A DNA stretch of 15,588 nt from Candidatus Thorarchaeota archaeon. Lineage in GTDB: Archaea > Asgardarchaeota > Thorarchaeia > Thorarchaeales > Thorarchaeaceae. The translations under genes and the position numbers were made by a program. Positions 14,297 to 15,588 of this stretch are shown one piece after another (position 1 is the first letter of the stretch; each line of letters starts with the position of its first letter). The notes below the pieces were generated by a model. That model saw only the letters and a list, made by a program, of their open reading frames with translations, was not told the DNA's origin and ran no database searches. The DNA is taken from positions 1-15,588 of the forward strand of contig JAHQWZ010000018.1 in NCBI GenBank assembly GCA_029856425.1. The letters are read 5' to 3'.

Positions 14297-14320
14297 AATG
14301 GCAAGAGGAATCATAGCACT

Positions 14321-14848
14321 ATGGAGAAGCGGAAAGCTCGATTAAGGGATGGAAGAGAAGTCACCCTTCGATTACTCGAGCCCAATGATAAAGAGCAATT
14401 ACTCGGCATGTTCACTAGATTCTCTCAAGACGCGCTCATGTGGAGTAATCCTCCTTATGATGAAGAGAAAATTAGTCGTTGGATGGGCGGTGCTGAAACT
14501 GGACTCTCAATTGTTGCAGTCTTTGATAACAATTTAGTGGGAATTGCAGCAATACACGAATATACTCGCCCTAGGAAGAAAGGGACAGGTGGCATGGTGA
14601 TATACATCCACCAAGACTTCCTCGGAGTTGGGCTGGGGACAACAATGACAAAAAATCTTCTGTCTATAGCTGAGAAAAAGGGACTCCATCGAATTGGTCT
14701 TTGGGTAATAGAGGACAATAAGGCGGCTGTAGGATTGTATAGGAAGCTAGGCTTCAAAATTGAGGGGTTATTGCAAGATGCATACTTTGGTACGGATGGG
14801 AAGTACCATAATATGCTGGTAATGGGAATAGTATTTCCAGAGAACTAG
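14321..14848 (+). CDS. GNAT-family N-acetyltransferase
   Basis: A 175-residue acetyltransferase, a different branch from the two GNAT paralogues earlier in the window. Motif A is FLGVGLGTTM at about residues 100-109, where G102, G104 and G106 supply the glycine loop that binds the acetyl-CoA pyrophosphate. It is followed by GLHRIGLWVIEDN and GLYRKLGFKIEG (motif B), and DAYFGTDGKYHNMLVMG, typical of RimJ/RimL or phosphinothricin-acetyltransferase-like proteins. The start is ATG 14321 (MEKRKARLRDG). The longer frame from 14204 would translate the tRNA-like repeat and is rejected. AGAGGA lies 12 bases upstream of the ATG. It is the third gene of the repeat-punctuated block. The substrate is unknown. 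Confidence 0.85.
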   Translation: MEKRKARLRDGREVTLRLLEPNDKEQLLGMFTRFSQDALMWSNPPYDEEKISRWMGGAETGLSIVAVFDNNLVGIAAIHEYTRPRKKGTGGMVIYIHQDFLGVGLGTTMTKNLLSIAEKKGLHRIGLWVIEDNKAAVGLYRKLGFKIEGLLQDAYFGTDGKYHNMLVMGIVFPEN

Positions 14849-14863
14849 AATGAGAAGAAATGA

Positions 14864-14900
14864 TGGCGGGCAGGTGGGATTTGAACCAAAACACCCAAGT
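14864..14900 (-). repeat. tRNA 3'-end-like repeat, copy D
   Basis: The minus strand reads TTCAAAT (T-loop), CCCA, CCTGCCC, G and CCA. Relative to copies B and C one base is missing inside the acceptor-like segment. It begins 15 bases after the GNAT stop and ends 42 bases before the methyltransferase ATG. The sequence beyond the T-arm (AAAACACCCAAGT) matches copy C closely. Confidence 0.6.
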
Positions 14901-14942
14901 TTGAGGAGAGTACTGCTCTTTGGACCTACTGAAGTGATTGTA

Positions 14943-15588
14943 ATGGATACTTGGAAGTACTTCGATATTACTCATAAGCACCATCTACTTTGCAATCCCA
15001 TTAGCAAAACGAAGTTTGAACACTTCTGCAGCCTCCTAAAACTCCAAAGCAGCGCTCATGTACTTGACATAGCATGCGGGAAAGGTGAATATCTAGTCAG
15101 GCTAGCAGAAATCTATGGAATATCTGGTGTCGGTGTTGATATCTCTCCCTTTTGCATCAACGATTGCAGGAAGAAGCATCGGGAGAGGATTCCTGAAGCA
15201 AAGCTTGAATTCGTGGAAATGGATGGTGCAAGGTACCAGCCAGATACTCCAGAACTATTCGACGTGTCCATGTGTCTAGGAGCAAGCTGGGTTTTCAAAG
15301 GACACCGTGGCACACTCAAGGCGCTTCGAGGAATGACTAAGCCTGGAGGCTTGGTGATTGTTGGCGAACCGTTTTGGTTGAAGGAGCCTGAAGATGGATA
15401 CCTCGAAGCATCTCAATTTACTCGGGATAGCTATCGATCCCATGAAGAGAACATAACGATAGGTGAGGAGGAGGAACTCACCATCCTCTATACGATCGTT
15501 TCAAACCAGGACGACTGGGATCAATATGAGGCTCTTCAGTGGTGGGCTGCCGAGGATTATATCCAATCACATCCCGATGACCCTGATA
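14943..15588 (+). CDS. Class I SAM-dependent methyltransferase, C-terminus cut off by window edge
   Basis: An open frame from the ATG at 14943 runs to the right edge without a stop (215 codons seen). Motif I is VLDIACGKGEYL at about 40-51, the acidic ribose contact is D66 in GVGVDIS, FVEMDGA carries the adenine-contact Asp, and KPGGLVIVGEPFW is the post-motif strand. The opening MDTWKYFDITHKHH and the later LGASWVFKGHRGTL resemble a widespread family of small-molecule or ubiquinone-type methyltransferases; the substrate is unknown. There is no transmembrane segment. It follows repeat copy D and is the fourth gene of the block. The ribosome-binding site is weak (GAAGTGAT upstream). Confidence 0.85.
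   Translation, partial: MDTWKYFDITHKHHLLCNPISKTKFEHFCSLLKLQSSAHVLDIACGKGEYLVRLAEIYGISGVGVDISPFCINDCRKKHRERIPEAKLEFVEMDGARYQPDTPELFDVSMCLGASWVFKGHRGTLKALRGMTKPGGLVIVGEPFWLKEPEDGYLEASQFTRDSYRSHEENITIGEEEELTILYTIVSNQDDWDQYEALQWWAAEDYIQSHPDDPD

Noticed and set aside
12540..14900. Intact tRNA genes at the four T-arm/CCA-like sites
   Set aside because: No complementary 5' acceptor strand, D-arm or anticodon arm lies at tRNA distance, and several T-stems are mispaired.
12540..14900. Integron attC sites
   Set aside because: The GTTRRRY / RYYYAAC core sites and paired inner boxes expected of attC are not seen; only the gene-repeat layout is similar.
1..15588. CRISPR array, insertion sequence or replication origin
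   Set aside because: No regularly spaced repeats, transposase or integrase frame, terminal inverted repeats or clustered origin-type repeats were seen.

Overview
The window looks like ordinary chromosome from an uncultured archaeon, sequenced as part of a metagenome or draft genome. Evidence for archaea: an isopentenyl-phosphate-kinase-type kinase beside a CTP-dependent polyprenol kinase, a Bat/HTH_10-type regulator, TATA-like boxes about 25 bases before several start codons (leaderless-style genes) mixed with a few strong Shine-Dalgarno sites, and archaeal-type nucleotidyltransferase, endonuclease V and VIT-family proteins. Base composition is slightly AT-rich. An Asgard (for example Thorarchaeota-like) or Thermoplasmata-like source would fit, but the sequence alone does not settle this.

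Layout. 1-2250: a left-truncated nucleotidyltransferase (minus) diverges from a family-4 glycosyltransferase (plus), which ends at a hairpin terminator. 2259-3902: a two-gene minus-strand operon, polyprenol/phytol-type kinase then isopentenyl-phosphate-type kinase; together they could salvage an isoprenoid alcohol in two phosphorylation steps. 4202-5672: a GNAT acetyltransferase converges on an intracellular serpin-like protein. 5765-6875: an HTH_10 regulator and a small charged helical protein converge, bracketed by two similar 18-base palindrome-like sites, a likely self-contained regulatory unit. 7098-9321: endonuclease V, then a second GNAT paralogous to the first but broken by one extra G, then a DNA methylase whose N-terminus appears frameshifted in a GA repeat. 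9386-12438: an unknown membrane protein, a protein-isoaspartate methyltransferase, a terminator hairpin, a VIT/CCC1-family membrane protein and a CPBP-family membrane protease.

12540-15588 is the most unusual part. Four same-strand genes (flavin-dependent NMO-like oxidoreductase, small membrane protein, GNAT acetyltransferase, class I methyltransferase) are each preceded by a degenerate copy of a sequence resembling the 3' end of a tRNA (T-arm, acceptor strand, CCA) on the opposite strand. All four copies have the same orientation. This gives a gene-repeat-gene-repeat layout like a cassette array or serial insertion scars. No recombinase gene, intact tRNA gene or CRISPR array is visible.

Most genes are housekeeping or accessory singletons rather than one pathway. 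The parts most likely to work together are the two lipid kinases, the HTH_10 unit with its two putative operators, and whatever process created the repeat-punctuated block at the right end. Intergenic stretches not listed separately (for example 6876-7097, 7773-7923 and 12439-12539) show no convincing gene.
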